DNA of 64,000 nt from Stappia sp. WLB 29 (GCF_023507705.1 NZ_JALBGD010000014.1:234-64233); one strand, 5' to 3'; positions 1-9,116 are shown, counted from the first letter of the stretch. Notes: generated by a model from the sequence alone, not told the origin. Program-made: numbers and translations.

Positions 1-43
1 ATCAGCTTGGAAGGCTGCTGCTCTACCATTGAGCTACACCCGC
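1..43 (-). tRNA. tRNA-Gly(TCC), 3' part missing
   Basis: Read on the minus strand the gene begins GCGGGTG, followed by a typical D arm (TAGCTCAATGGTAGAGC) and an anticodon loop CTTCCAA, giving anticodon TCC. The window edge cuts it just after the anticodon stem, so the T arm and acceptor 3' strand are not seen. It lies just downstream of tRNA-Tyr on the same strand, the arrangement usually found in front of tuf. Confidence 0.93.
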
Positions 44-61
44 CGCCTGCCGCAAGGGGGA

Positions 62-146
62 TGGTGGAGGAGGTTGGATTCGAACCAACGTAGGCCAAGC
101 CAACGGATTTACAGTCCGTCCCCTTTAACCACTCGGGCACTCCTCC
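62..146 (-). tRNA. tRNA-Tyr(GTA)
   Basis: Complete class II tRNA. The acceptor strands GGAGGAG and CTCCTCC pair, the anticodon loop CTGTAAA gives anticodon GTA, there is a long variable arm, and the T arm GGTTCGAATCC is present. The 3' CCA is encoded. Probably co-transcribed with the tRNA-Gly that follows it, and divergent from rlmB. Confidence 0.97.
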
Positions 147-354
147 GTTTCACCGCCCTGTCGCCGAAGCATCCTGGATGGCTTCACGAAAACGCCCCGC
201 GAAACAATCGCGAGGCCGCTCCCGTGGCGCGTGTTATGTAGAACAGGCATGGGGGTGTCAACACCCATTTATAGCCTTTGGACACAAAAACGACCGCCCG
301 TCCGGCAGCGGTTTCTCCTTGCCGGTGGATCACCTTGCGGATAATCGCTCGCTC

Positions 355-1338
355 ATGACACGACCCGACACACCGGCCGGCCCATCCGGCACCTCCACCA
401 GCTCCGAAGAGACCGGCGCCCCCTCGCCCGCGCATTCCCGCAGCAAGCCTCCGCATGGATCGGCAGGCGGCCAGCGGGATTACAAGGGTACCAAAGGCCG
501 GGGCGCCAAGGGCGGCTTCAGAAAGGGCGGCGGCAAGCAGTCGGCGCAGGGCGCCGCGCATGAGGGCGAAGGGCGCCGTCCGTTCGCCAGGGTGCGCCCG
601 CGCTCATCGCGCGAGGGAGACGCGTCCGAGGGGCCGGTCCTCCTCTATGGCCTCCATACAATCGAGGCCGCATTCCGCAATTCCGATCGCCGCCGCCACC
701 GGCTGCTGGCGACCGAGAACGCCCAGCGCCGCCTGACCGAGCGCGGAATTGACTTCGACGTTCCTGTGGAAACCGTCAGTCCGCGGCAACTCGACCACCT
801 CGTCGGGCGCGACGCGGTGCACCAGGGCGCCGTCCTGGAGGCCGATCCCCTGCCCGCCTTCGGTCCGCGCGACCTTGCCAGGGCCCGACTCGTGCTGGCA
901 CTCGATCAGGTGACCGACCCGCATAATGTCGGGGCGATTCTGCGCTCCGCCGTGGCGCTTGCCGCCGATGCGGTGGTGACGACCGAGCGGCACGCCCCGG
1001 AAGAAGGCTCCGTTCTGGCGAAATCCGCCTCCGGCGCGCTCGACATGGTCCGCCATGTGCGCGTGAAGAACATGGCGCGCTTCGTCACCGAGATGCGCGA
1101 GGCCGGATTCCAGGCCGTCGCCCTCGACAGCGAGGGGCCGGCGCGTCTGGAAGAGACGGACCTCGGCGAGAAGGTGCTGCTGGTGCTCGGCTCGGAAGGC
1201 AAGGGCGTGCGCCAGGGCGTGCGCGAGGCGTGCAGCGCCCTCGCCCGGCTCGACATGCCCGGCGCCATCGCCTCGCTCAACGTCTCCAATGCGGCGGTGC
1301 TGGCCCTTTACGTCACTCGGGGGAAAATGGGCCTGTAA
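355..1338 (+). CDS. rlmB: 23S rRNA (guanosine-2'-O)-methyltransferase, RlmB/TrmH family
   Basis: SpoU-family 2'-O-methyltransferase of 327 aa, expected to use S-adenosylmethionine to methylate G2251 of 23S rRNA. All three SpoU motifs are visible: LDQVTDPHNVGAILRSA (about residues 183-199), LVLGSEGKGVR (about 279) and SLNVSNAAVLALY (about 307), which form the trefoil-knot SAM site. A substrate-binding L30e-like domain precedes them (about 95-165). The first 95 residues are basic, Gly/Ser-rich and low in complexity, a common extension in this order. The ATG used gives the shortest N-terminus that keeps this tail; the frame stays open upstream to position 178. Divergence from tRNA-Tyr/Gly matches the usual rlmB neighbourhood. 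Confidence 0.93.
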   Translation: MTRPDTPAGPSGTSTSSEETGAPSPAHSRSKPPHGSAGGQRDYKGTKGRGAKGGFRKGGGKQSAQGAAHEGEGRRPFARVRPRSSREGDASEGPVLLYGLHTIEAAFRNSDRRRHRLLATENAQRRLTERGIDFDVPVETVSPRQLDHLVGRDAVHQGAVLEADPLPAFGPRDLARARLVLALDQVTDPHNVGAILRSAVALAADAVVTTERHAPEEGSVLAKSASGALDMVRHVRVKNMARFVTEMREAGFQAVALDSEGPARLEETDLGEKVLLVLGSEGKGVRQGVREACSALARLDMPGAIASLNVSNAAVLALYVTRGKMGL

Positions 1339-1349
1339 ACCCATTTTCC
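1322..1349 (+). terminator. Hairpin overlapping the rlmB stop codon
   Basis: GGAAAATGGG and CCCATTTTCC form a perfect 10-bp stem whose 8-nt loop contains the rlmB stop codon. No T-run follows, so as an intrinsic terminator it would be weak; it may protect the mRNA 3' end instead. Confidence 0.4.
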
Positions 1350-1408
1350 GCTCCAGCGAGTCCGAAGCCCTCCGAAAAAATACCCTCCCGACAATCTGCG
1401 CGTTAATT

Positions 1409-1427
1409 CTTGACTCAATAACTCAAG
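1409..1427. promoter_or_regulatory. RirA/IRO-type iron operator (TGA-N9-TCA)
   Basis: The palindrome CTTGACTCAATAACTCAAG fits the iron-rhodo box consensus TGA-N9-TCA bound by the Fe-S regulator RirA in Rhizobiales, with two extra matching base pairs outside the core. It sits about 100 bp before the TonB-dependent receptor and overlaps a TTGACT element that could be a -35 box. The assignment is by consensus only; rirA is not in this window. Confidence 0.5.
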
Positions 1428-1528
1428 TTAAATATTTGCCAGCTTCAGGCGCTTGAGCGCCTCAGCCAGCTTTTGCGCGAGCCACCCTCTCTTCCCCCCA
1501 ACTCACTACAATCATCGAGGGCCCCATC

Positions 1529-4219
1529 GTGCAAAATGCCAAGAAGCGCGCCGCAATCAGCGGCGTCGCAACGATCGTGCTTGCCCTGCCGGCAGCGTCC
1601 TTCGCCCAGTCGCAAGCCCCCGCCGTCTCTCCCGCGGCATTGGCCGACGAACAGGTGCCCGACGCCGCGAGCACTCAGGCGTCCGACGGCCCTGCAGCCG
1701 ACAAGTCGGGGCAAGCCACACGTCTCAAAAGGCTCATCATTCCGTTCTACGAGTTTTTTGGCCCGCGCAGCCCGGCGGATGTCGGCACGACGACCCTCGA
1801 CACGGACGCCTTCACCGTACGCACCGACGGCAGCGGCGATGCTAACTCCGCGCTGCGAGGCCTGCCGAACGTCCAGTACCAGAACGAAGCCGACACCGAC
1901 GTCGGCGTCGACGGTCAGAAGATTCTCGACACACGCCCCGAGCTTCTCTCCATCTCGGGCGGGCGCACCTACGAAAACAATTTCATCGTCAACGGCATCC
2001 CGACCAACACGGTTACCGGGTCAGTCGAGCGCTATGGCAACTCGGAGCTGGCCAGCGACACCAATACGCCCAATGCTGACCGCTTCTACGGCCTGCATCC
2101 CCAGACGATCTTCGTGCCATCCGATTTTGTGGACAGCGTGACCGTTGTCGACAGCAATGCATCCGCCCGCTACGGCAACTTCCAAGGCGGCGTCGTTTCG
2201 TACGAACTAAACAAGCCCAACACGCAGCGCTGGACAGGCACGGCGAGCGTCCAAGTCGAAAGCGACAAGTTCGTCAGCTACAATATCGCCACGTCCGACG
2301 GCACCAACCCGCTCGATCGCAAGTCGCCGGAATTCACCAAGATCAAGTCTTCCCTTTCGCTCAGCGGGCCCATCAACGAAATCTTTTCCATGATAGCGCA
2401 GTACAGCAGGACTGACGTAACAACAAAAAAGCAGAAAGAATATATCTATTACTCCGGAGATATCCGTGAGGATTCGCTGAATAATTTCTTCAGACTCCAG
2501 CTCGACGCCAAGACAGACTACGGACTGTTCTCGCTGGAGGGCATGGTCACCGACTATACGCAAGGGTTCGAAAGCCCGAGCTGGCGTGACATGCAAGTCG
2601 ACGTCTCCACCCGGACCTATGCCGGCAAGATCGAGCATTCATACACGTTCGACACTCTCGAGATACCGCTCGGCCAGATCCTCGGCCTGACGCTCGACAC
2701 CAAGGCCGTCGTCTCCCACTCGTCGACGCGGAACCAGACGAACAGCGACGTCGCCCGGGTCTTCCAAATCAGGGAAGGTACCAGAACCGCCACCCATTGG
2801 ACGTCGAGCGACCCGGATATCCTCTCCTGGTGCCGGCTCGACCCGACCACGACAACGAATGTCATCTGCCGCGAAGGCGGATATGGCGCGAACAAAGTTC
2901 AGGAACAAACGCAGTATCTCTTCGGCCAGAACGTTACGGGATCCATCTGGGCCGGAACATTCGAGGCCGGCTTCGACCTCACCCACACGAACGCCCGCCG
3001 CGCGCGCGAAAGCGACTTCACCTACTACACCTCGGTCAACACGCTCTGGGACGCCCGCTCCCTCGGGCTCAGCCAATTCACCTGCCTGGGCAGCGAGGCC
3101 TGCGGCCCCGATCAGTATGCCAATATCAAGTCGATCTGGGAGGCTTTCGACACCACGACAACCCTCAACTCGGCTGATGCCTGGCTGCAACTCGAGCAGA
3201 GCTTCGGCTGGCTGACCGTCCGGCCGGGCGTGCGCCTCCAGGTCGACGACTACCAGAAGAACGTCAACATCGCGCCGCGCATCGCCGCGACGATCACGCC
3301 CATCGAAAGGATCGAGCTCTCCGCTGGGTTCAACCGCTATTACGACAGCGAAAGCCTTGCCTATGCCATCCGTGACAATCAGCCACGCGGGCAGGCCTAC
3401 ACCCGAGGCCATGACGGCAGCGGCAATGTCACCGACGAATGGACGATGCGCGCAGAGACCGGCGTCTATGGCAACAGGGCCTCGGACCTGCGAACTCCCT
3501 TCACGGACGAATGGGTGGCCGGCATCAAGGTCATCGATCCGCTCGTGGACGGTGCGTTCCGCCTTCGCTATGTCAATCGCGCGATGAAGGACCAGTACGC
3601 CAAGGCGGATCTCGGCAGCAATGTCTGGGAACTGACCAACGCCGGAACCGGGGCCTACGAATCCGCCACCGCGGAATATGCCAAGACCTGGGATGTAGAG
3701 CGGTTCCGTTTCCTCGATCAGCTGACGCTGACCGCGTCCTTCACATGGTCCGCACAGGAGCTCTCCCCGGACAGCTACTTCTACGACGAGGACGATCTTC
3801 TCGACCGGATCCTCTACAACGGCCGGTCCTATTCGGTCGCGGGCTTCTCCGTGGTGACCGGAAACATGGACATTCCCATGCGCGCCCAACTCGCGATGAT
3901 GACGAGCTGGTACGAAGGCAGGTTCAATCTGGGCTTCGCGGCCAACTACAATTTCCCCTTCACCGGCGTCGAGGACACGGGACGCACGCAGGTGTTCGAG
4001 GGCGTTCGCCACGACGTCTGGGAGGACAAGGATTTCGACGGAACCCTCACCGTCGACCTGCACTCGAATCTCGTCCTCCTGCGTGATGAGCACAGGAGCG
4101 TCCGCCTCAACCTGGTCGCCAACAATCTCTTCAACGAAATCGGCAACGCGACGGCCAACAACAGCAATCCCTTCATCAAAGGGCGGAGCTTCTGGCTCGG
4201 CCTCAGCACCACATTCTGA
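1529..4219 (+). CDS. TonB-dependent outer-membrane receptor
   Basis: Protein of 896 aa with an N-terminal signal peptide (about residues 1-26, ending ...ASFA before QSQ). A plug domain follows at about 85-250, including the stretches DANSALRGLPNVQY and ARYGNFQGGVVSYEL. A long aromatic-rich beta-barrel region ends in phenylalanine (...GLSTTF), as outer-membrane barrels do. There is no STN signalling domain, so it should transport without an anti-sigma partner. The start is GTG, with ATCGAGG upstream. It is followed after 9 nt by a di-haem peroxidase gene, an operon spacing. The ligand is unknown; the upstream TGA-N9-TCA box suggests an iron- or haem-related substrate. The segment around 2400-2480 is more A+T-rich than its surroundings. 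Confidence 0.9.
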   Translation: MQNAKKRAAISGVATIVLALPAASFAQSQAPAVSPAALADEQVPDAASTQASDGPAADKSGQATRLKRLIIPFYEFFGPRSPADVGTTTLDTDAFTVRTDGSGDANSALRGLPNVQYQNEADTDVGVDGQKILDTRPELLSISGGRTYENNFIVNGIPTNTVTGSVERYGNSELASDTNTPNADRFYGLHPQTIFVPSDFVDSVTVVDSNASARYGNFQGGVVSYELNKPNTQRWTGTASVQVESDKFVSYNIATSDGTNPLDRKSPEFTKIKSSLSLSGPINEIFSMIAQYSRTDVTTKKQKEYIYYSGDIREDSLNNFFRLQLDAKTDYGLFSLEGMVTDYTQGFESPSWRDMQVDVSTRTYAGKIEHSYTFDTLEIPLGQILGLTLDTKAVVSHSSTRNQTNSDVARVFQIREGTRTATHWTSSDPDILSWCRLDPTTTTNVICREGGYGANKVQEQTQYLFGQNVTGSIWAGTFEAGFDLTHTNARRARESDFTYYTSVNTLWDARSLGLSQFTCLGSEACGPDQYANIKSIWEAFDTTTTLNSADAWLQLEQSFGWLTVRPGVRLQVDDYQKNVNIAPRIAATITPIERIELSAGFNRYYDSESLAYAIRDNQPRGQAYTRGHDGSGNVTDEWTMRAETGVYGNRASDLRTPFTDEWVAGIKVIDPLVDGAFRLRYVNRAMKDQYAKADLGSNVWELTNAGTGAYESATAEYAKTWDVERFRFLDQLTLTASFTWSAQELSPDSYFYDEDDLLDRILYNGRSYSVAGFSVVTGNMDIPMRAQLAMMTSWYEGRFNLGFAANYNFPFTGVEDTGRTQVFEGVRHDVWEDKDFDGTLTVDLHSNLVLLRDEHRSVRLNLVANNLFNEIGNATANNSNPFIKGRSFWLGLSTTF

Positions 4220-4228
4220 AGAAGAGCA

Positions 4229-5386
4229 ATGCCTTTCTTCCGCTTCTTCGTGGGCCTGTGGGGCCTGTGCCTTGCCGTTGTCCTGCTCATGCCGGGTCTG
4301 CTCGTACACGAGCGCTGGCAGCGAGCCGGCGACGATCAGCTCGCCTCGACCTTTCCTTCCGACCCGGGCAAAGGAGATTTCGAGGCGTTGCGCCGGGCCT
4401 ATGCGCGTCCGCCGTCCGAGTGGCCTGAGGCCTTGGTCGAACCGGAGGTCGCCTTCGTCGAACTAGGCCCGCTCGAGCGGCGTCCACCCCCGGAGGGTGT
4501 CGAACTCCGGAAGGCCCGCCTCGGGCGCAGGCTGTTCGAGGATCCGTTGCTGTCCGCTTCCGGGCATTTCTCCTGCCAATCCTGCCACAACCGGCAGCTT
4601 GGCTGGGGCGACGGGCTCAGGGTCTCGGTCGGCCACGAACGACAGGAGGGGCGGCGCAACGCCCCTTCGCTCTTCGGGGCAGGCTATCGCGACGCGTTTT
4701 TCTGGGACGGCCGGGCGGCAACCCTCGAGCAGCAGGCCGCCGGCCCCCTGCTAAACCCCGTCGAGATGGCCAATGAAGATCTTGCCCAGGTGGTGGACCG
4801 CCTTCGCGCAAGGCCGGACTATGTCCGTGCCTTCGGCCAGGTCTACGGCGAAACGCCCATCGCCTTTTCGCACGTCGCCGAGGCATTGGCCGCGTTCCAG
4901 CGCACGCTGGAACGCGGGACGCGGTTCGATCGCTTCGCCGCAGGACTACCTATCCGCTTTTCCGATGAGGAGCTTTGGGGCCTCAATCTCTTCCGCGGCA
5001 AGGCGGGCTGCGCCAATTGCCACTTCGGCCCTCTGCTGACCGACCAGAAGATGCACAATCTGGGGCTCACCTTCTTTCGCCGCCGGCTTCAGGATCTCGG
5101 CCGGTACGAGGAGACGGGCGATCCGCAGGATGTCGGCCTGTTTCGCACGCCTCCCCTGCGCCATGTGCGGCTGACCGCGCCTTACATGCACAACGGGATC
5201 ATGCCGCGTCTGGCCAACGTCATCGCCTTCTATGTCCAAGGCGGCGGCCTCATCCGGCCGCGCAACGAGACGGAAGCGGCCGACCCGCTCTGGCCCCATG
5301 CAGCCCGCACCTCGCCGCTCCTCAAGCGCCTCGATCTGGAGCAGGCAGAAATCCGGGCGCTGATTGCGTTCCTGGAGAGCTTGTGA
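4229..5386 (+). CDS. MauG/CcpA-family di-haem c-type peroxidase
   Basis: Protein of 385 aa with an N-terminal membrane or signal segment (about residues 5-28) and two c-type haem sites, CQSCH at 116-120 and CANCH at 261-265, in the spacing of bacterial di-haem cytochrome c peroxidases and MauG. The stretches NAPSLFGAGYRDAFFWDGR and RTPPLRHVRLTAPYMHNG are typical of the family. It should act in the periplasm, using peroxide or oxidising a protein or small-molecule substrate. The preceding TonB-dependent receptor is 9 nt away, so the two are very probably co-transcribed. MauG relatives also modify proteins or metallophores, so a role in processing the receptor's ligand is possible but unproven. 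Confidence 0.9.
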   Translation: MPFFRFFVGLWGLCLAVVLLMPGLLVHERWQRAGDDQLASTFPSDPGKGDFEALRRAYARPPSEWPEALVEPEVAFVELGPLERRPPPEGVELRKARLGRRLFEDPLLSASGHFSCQSCHNRQLGWGDGLRVSVGHERQEGRRNAPSLFGAGYRDAFFWDGRAATLEQQAAGPLLNPVEMANEDLAQVVDRLRARPDYVRAFGQVYGETPIAFSHVAEALAAFQRTLERGTRFDRFAAGLPIRFSDEELWGLNLFRGKAGCANCHFGPLLTDQKMHNLGLTFFRRRLQDLGRYEETGDPQDVGLFRTPPLRHVRLTAPYMHNGIMPRLANVIAFYVQGGGLIRPRNETEAADPLWPHAARTSPLLKRLDLEQAEIRALIAFLESL

Positions 5387-5486
5387 TCAGCCGGCGTTGC
5401 CTCATGCAAAACACGTTCGTTTTTGAGCAAAGCAGCATTCGAAACGGATGCACGCCTGCGAAAGGTGTGCTAAACGCCGCTCCGAT

Positions 5487-5562
5487 GCCGGTATAGCTCA
5501 GCTGGTAGAGCACCTGATTTGTAATCAGGGGGTCACGGGTTCGAATCCTGTTGCCGGCACCA
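5487..5562 (+). tRNA. tRNA-Thr(TGT)
   Basis: Cloverleaf with acceptor strands GCCGGTA and TGCCGGC, D arm TAGCTCAGCTGGTAGAGC, anticodon stem CCTGA/TCAGG with loop TTTGTAA (anticodon TGT), T arm GGGTTCGAATCC and an encoded CCA. It is a single-copy gene between the peroxidase and pyrE, without an intron. Confidence 0.97.
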
Positions 5563-5690
5563 CCACCTCCCCGATGTTTTCCAGTCCGAACACGGCACGG
5601 TCCGCATCGCGGGTCGAACGGTTTCGCCCGGCTGCGCAACAGCCGGGCCGAAGGCGCAACACGGCGCATACAGCAGCGAGAGGACAGCAC

Positions 5691-6386
5691 ATGAACCCGA
5701 TCGGTTTCCCGGATCCCGCCTTCGTGTCACGCCAGACGGCCAGGATGCTGCTCGAGGTCAAGGCGGTCCATTTCCGCGCCGACGAGCCCTACAAGCTGAC
5801 CTCCGGCCTTGCCAGCCCGGTCTACATCGACTGCCGCAAGCTGATTTCCTTCCCGCGCCTGCGCGCCACGCTGATGGACTTCGCCACCGCGACGATCCTG
5901 CGCAATGTCGGCTTCGAATCGCTCGACGCGGTCGCCGGCGGCGAGACGGCCGGCATCCCCTTCTCCGCATGGATCGCCGAGCGCCTCGGCCTGCCCATGC
6001 AATATGTGCGCAAGAAGCCGAAGGGCTTCGGCCGGGACGCGCAGATCGAAGGCGTTCTGAAGGAGGGCGACCGGGTGCTGCTGGTCGAGGACCTGACCAC
6101 CGACGGCGGCAGCAAGGTCCGCTTCGCCGAGGCGCTGCGCAAGGCCGGCGCCCAGGTCGACCACGCCATCGTGCTCTTCTTCTACGACATCTTCCCGCAG
6201 ACCTACGAGGCGATGGCCCGCAACGGCCTGACGCTGCACTATCTCGCCACCTGGCGCGACGTGCTGGCGGTCGCCCGCGACGAAAACCATTTCGACGAGA
6301 AGACCCTCGCCTCGGTCGAATCCTTCCTCAACGAGCCGCTGAAGTGGTCGGCCGCCCATGGCGGCATCTCCGAATTCTCGGTCTGA
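5691..6386 (+). CDS. pyrE: Orotate phosphoribosyltransferase
   Basis: Converts orotate plus PRPP to orotidine 5'-monophosphate in pyrimidine synthesis, in the cytoplasm. The 231-aa product has the PRPP-binding motif [14 protein letters not shown] (from residue 129), the catalytic basic loop [15 protein letters not shown], and the N-terminal [15 protein letters not shown] typical of the alphaproteobacterial type. The ATG chosen follows GAGAGGACAG and gives the family length; the frame stays open further upstream through the tRNA-Thr gene, which excludes longer starts. It ends 12 bp before the convergent desaturase. Confidence 0.95.
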   Translation: MNPIGFPDPAFVSRQTARMLLEVKAVHFRADEPYKLTSGLASPVYIDCRKLISFPRLRATLMDFATATILRNVGFESLDAVAGGETAGIPFSAWIAERLGLPMQYVRKKPKGFGRDAQIEGVLKEGDRVLLVEDLTTDGGSKVRFAEALRKAGAQVDHAIVLFFYDIFPQTYEAMARNGLTLHYLATWRDVLAVARDENHFDEKTLASVESFLNEPLKWSAAHGGISEFSV

Positions 6387-6398
6387 GCCGGCACGTCC

Positions 6399-7445
6399 TC
6401 ACTCCGCCGACTGCAATTTCTCGCGCCCCAGCCGCCGCGCCAGGACCGGATGTTCCACCGGTTCCTTGGCGCGGAAGGCATGGCGGCGCGCGATCTCCAG
6501 ATACGAGCGGTAGACATAGCCGCCGTTTTCCGCCCGGAACGCATCGCGGTGGCGGCGATAGAGCCCCGGCAACCGGTACCAGGGCACGGCCGGAAAGCGG
6601 TGATGCACCGCATGCAGCGAGTTGAAGAGGAACAGGACGGCAAGCGGCCCCCTGTCCTCGATGATCACCGTCCGGTGTCCGACCGCCTCTTCCGCCCGGT
6701 GCTCCAGGAACGTGCGCACGCACAGAAGCGACCAGGCGCCGTAGCAGACCGCCAGATAGGCCGGCAGCGAAAAGCCCGGCAATAGCCCCAGCAGCGCCAG
6801 CAGAACGCCGGCGAGCACCAGATGCTCGCCCCAGGCGCGCAGGACATCGTTGCGCCCGCCCCGCGCCAGCCGCCATTCGGCAGCGACGAAGCCCGCCATG
6901 CCGATGGCCGGCCCGACCAGCATCCGTCCGAACAGCGTGTTGTTGAAGGCAAGCAGGGCGCGTCTCCCCCGCCCCGCCGCCCGCCAGTCGCGCGGATGCA
7001 GATACCAGCTCTCGGGATCCTCATAAGGGTCGGTCAGGCGCGGGTCGTCGTGATGGGCGATATGCAGGGCGCGGAACCGCCAGTAGGGCACGAACAGCCC
7101 GAGCGGCAATCCGGCGAGCAGCGCGTTCAGCCGCGGATTGCGGAACGGATGGCCATGCAGCAGTTCGTGCTGCAGCGACGAATGCAGCGTCACCACCGGC
7201 ACCAGGCAGAGCCAGAGGAGTGCCGACCAGCCGTCCCCCTGCGCCATGGATGCCGCCGTCACCAGCACGGCAAATGCCAGATAGACCCCGGTCAACAATG
7301 CCAAGGTGGGCCATTCGAATGCCGCCCGTGAAAGCAGTTGCCGCTCGACACCGGCAAGCGAACCCGCTCCGGCGTCCTCTTGCAAAGGATGGAGTTCGAA
7401 GGGCGTTCCCGCGGCTGGCAAGGTTTGCGCGTGCTGCATCCGCAC
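6399..7445 (-). CDS. Membrane fatty acid desaturase
   Basis: Integral membrane di-iron enzyme of 348 aa. The three histidine boxes are present: HELLHGH (93-99), HIAHH (128-132) and HAVHH (278-282). Hydrophobic stretches lie at about 47-67, 77-92, 107-121, 172-190, 207-225 and 228-243. The family introduces double bonds into acyl chains or hydroxylates related substrates. The start is either this codon or the ATG two codons later (MQHAQT). It is divergent from an XRE regulator across a 142-bp A+T-rich spacer with a strong palindrome, so the regulator may control it. The exact substrate cannot be read from the sequence. Confidence 0.85.
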   Translation of the reverse strand: MRMQHAQTLPAAGTPFELHPLQEDAGAGSLAGVERQLLSRAAFEWPTLALLTGVYLAFAVLVTAASMAQGDGWSALLWLCLVPVVTLHSSLQHELLHGHPFRNPRLNALLAGLPLGLFVPYWRFRALHIAHHDDPRLTDPYEDPESWYLHPRDWRAAGRGRRALLAFNNTLFGRMLVGPAIGMAGFVAAEWRLARGGRNDVLRAWGEHLVLAGVLLALLGLLPGFSLPAYLAVCYGAWSLLCVRTFLEHRAEEAVGHRTVIIEDRGPLAVLFLFNSLHAVHHRFPAVPWYRLPGLYRRHRDAFRAENGGYVYRSYLEIARRHAFRAKEPVEHPVLARRLGREKLQSAE

Positions 7446-7530
7446 AGAGTGCCGGAACCGGCACGCGGAACAATGTGTCGATATCCAAAGACAAATGTGA
7501 TTTCATTGAGAACATATAGATTTGATGTGT

Positions 7531-7551
7531 TTTCGCAAATTTCATGCGAAA
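7531..7551. promoter_or_regulatory. Palindromic operator between desaturase and XRE regulator
   Basis: TTTCGCA and TGCGAAA are perfect 7-bp arms separated by 7 bp, in the middle of the A+T-rich divergent spacer, 36 bp before the XRE start. The size and symmetry suit a dimeric HTH regulator. The simplest reading is autoregulation and control of the desaturase by the XRE protein. Confidence 0.55.
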
Positions 7552-7587
7552 CAGAAAATCATATCGGAGCGATGAGGAGCGGCCGAC

Positions 7588-8436
7588 ATGACCGGCACCG
7601 ACAAGCGCGAACTCGCGGCGCTTTTCCGCGAGCGGCTCGGCATCCTGATGGCGCGACGCGGCGAGCCGCCCGGCCGCTTTGCCGCCCGTATCGGCCTCGA
7701 CCGGTCGGCCCTTAGTCATTTTCTCGACGCCGCCTCCACACGCATGCCGCGGGCCGAGGCACTTTGCGATATCGCCCGCTCGGAAGGTGTCACCACCGAC
7801 TGGCTGCTCGGGCTGACCCAGAGCGCCTCGGATGCGGCAGCCATCGCGCCGGCCATCGAGATCGAACAGGCGGAAAACGGCCGCGGCGACACGTTGCTGG
7901 CAAGCTGGCACCAGCAGGCGGTCGGCTACAAGATCCGCTATGTGCCGGGTACGGTTCCCGACCTTCTGCGCACCGAGGCGGTGCTCGCCTACGAATTCGG
8001 CGCGCCGGAAACCGTCAAGGCTGCGGCCAAGGCCGATCAGGGGCGGCGCCTGCTCGCCTATACGCGCCGTCCCGAGACGGACATGGAGGTCTGCATGCCG
8101 CTGCAGACACTGGAGCAGCTGGCCGGCGGAACAGGCATCTGGACGGGCCTGAGCGAAGGCGACCGGCGCGAGCAGCTCGAGCATATGGCCCGGCTGGTGG
8201 AGGAGCTCTACCCGACGTTCCGCCTGTTCCTCTATGACGGCCGCGCCCGGTTTTCCCCACCCTATACCGTCTTCGGGCCGCAGCGCGCCGCCCTCTTCCT
8301 CGGCTCGTTCTATCTGGTGGTGAACTCGGTCGAGCACATCCGCGCACTTACCCGGCATTTCGACATGCTGATCCGTGCCGCTTCCATCGGCCCCGACCGC
8401 GCGGCCGGACACTTGCGCGACCTGGCGAGGCACTAG
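7588..8436 (+). CDS. XRE-family transcriptional regulator
   Basis: Protein of 282 aa with an N-terminal helix-turn-helix (about residues 8-70: RERLGILMARRG, then GRFAARIGLDRSALSHFLD, with the recognition helix around SALSHF). A long C-terminal region (about 90-280) matches no domain I recognise and may sense a ligand. No catalytic motif is evident. It is divergent from the membrane desaturase and followed by genes for cytochrome c' and a di-haem cytochrome c on the same strand. A link to membrane lipid composition is plausible from position. Confidence 0.8.
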   Translation: MTGTDKRELAALFRERLGILMARRGEPPGRFAARIGLDRSALSHFLDAASTRMPRAEALCDIARSEGVTTDWLLGLTQSASDAAAIAPAIEIEQAENGRGDTLLASWHQQAVGYKIRYVPGTVPDLLRTEAVLAYEFGAPETVKAAAKADQGRRLLAYTRRPETDMEVCMPLQTLEQLAGGTGIWTGLSEGDRREQLEHMARLVEELYPTFRLFLYDGRARFSPPYTVFGPQRAALFLGSFYLVVNSVEHIRALTRHFDMLIRAASIGPDRAAGHLRDLARH

Positions 8437-8560
8437 CCGAGCGGCGCGAACGCACCTGCTCTCACGCCTTCGTGAAATGCGGCATCTTGAGCAATGAGGG
8501 GAAATGCGTGGACACTCCCTTTGGGCGGCGTGTCGTGCCGCACCTGAGGGAGACACACAT

Positions 8561-9004
8561 ATGCTCAAGTCCTGCCTGCGCACGGCAGCCGTGCTCGTGG
8601 CCTTTGCGACGACTGCGTCGCTCGCCAATGCAGACCCCATCGAAATCCGCCAGAACATGATGAAGTCCGTGGGCGCGGCCACGGGCACGCTCGGCAAGAT
8701 GGTGAAAGGCGAGATCCCGTACAATCCGGAGCTGGCCGGACTGGCCATGCGCATCCTCTTCACCACGCCCTCGGGATTCGTCGCCCAGTTTCCGGACGGG
8801 GCCGATTCGCCGACCAGCGAGGCCGGCCCGAAAATCTGGGAAGACCGCGCCGGCTTCGAGAAGGTCGCCCTCGACATGCAGAATGCCGCCATGGCCGCAA
8901 TCCCGGCAGCCGGCGAAAGCCTCGACGCCCTGAAGGCCTCTTTCGGTTCGGTCGCGCAGAACTGCCGCGCCTGCCACGAGACCTACCGCGTCAAGAAGAA
9001 CTGA
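8561..9004 (+). CDS. Cytochrome c'
   Basis: Periplasmic class II cytochrome of 147 aa. Residues 1-24 form a signal peptide (...ASLANA before DP), the body is predicted as a four-helix bundle (RQNMMKSVGAATGTLGKM; ...WEDRAGFEKVALDMQ), and the haem-binding CRACH lies near the C-terminus (135-139), which defines the class. Members bind NO and CO and protect against nitrosative stress; some act as electron carriers. The start follows GAGGGAGACACACAT. A di-haem cytochrome c gene follows after 112 bp containing a long hairpin. Confidence 0.9.
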   Translation: MLKSCLRTAAVLVAFATTASLANADPIEIRQNMMKSVGAATGTLGKMVKGEIPYNPELAGLAMRILFTTPSGFVAQFPDGADSPTSEAGPKIWEDRAGFEKVALDMQNAAMAAIPAAGESLDALKASFGSVAQNCRACHETYRVKKN

Positions 9005-9027
9005 TCTAACAAGGTCGCTTGAACATG

Positions 9028-9069
9028 CCGCACCGCGCGCCGGAGCAGGTCTCCCGGCGCACGGTGCGG
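9028..9069 (+). other. Strong intercistronic hairpin
   Basis: CCGCACCG and CGGTGCGG, then GCGCCGG and CCGGCGC, form a 15-bp stem with one internal mismatch and a 10-nt loop between the cytochrome c' and di-haem cytochrome genes. No T-run follows. It could attenuate read-through or stabilise the upstream mRNA, giving unequal amounts of the two cytochromes. Confidence 0.5.
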
Positions 9070-9116
9070 TTCTGCCGGTCGGCAGGCATTTCGCACGACG
9101 TGTCCCGGAGTAGTAC

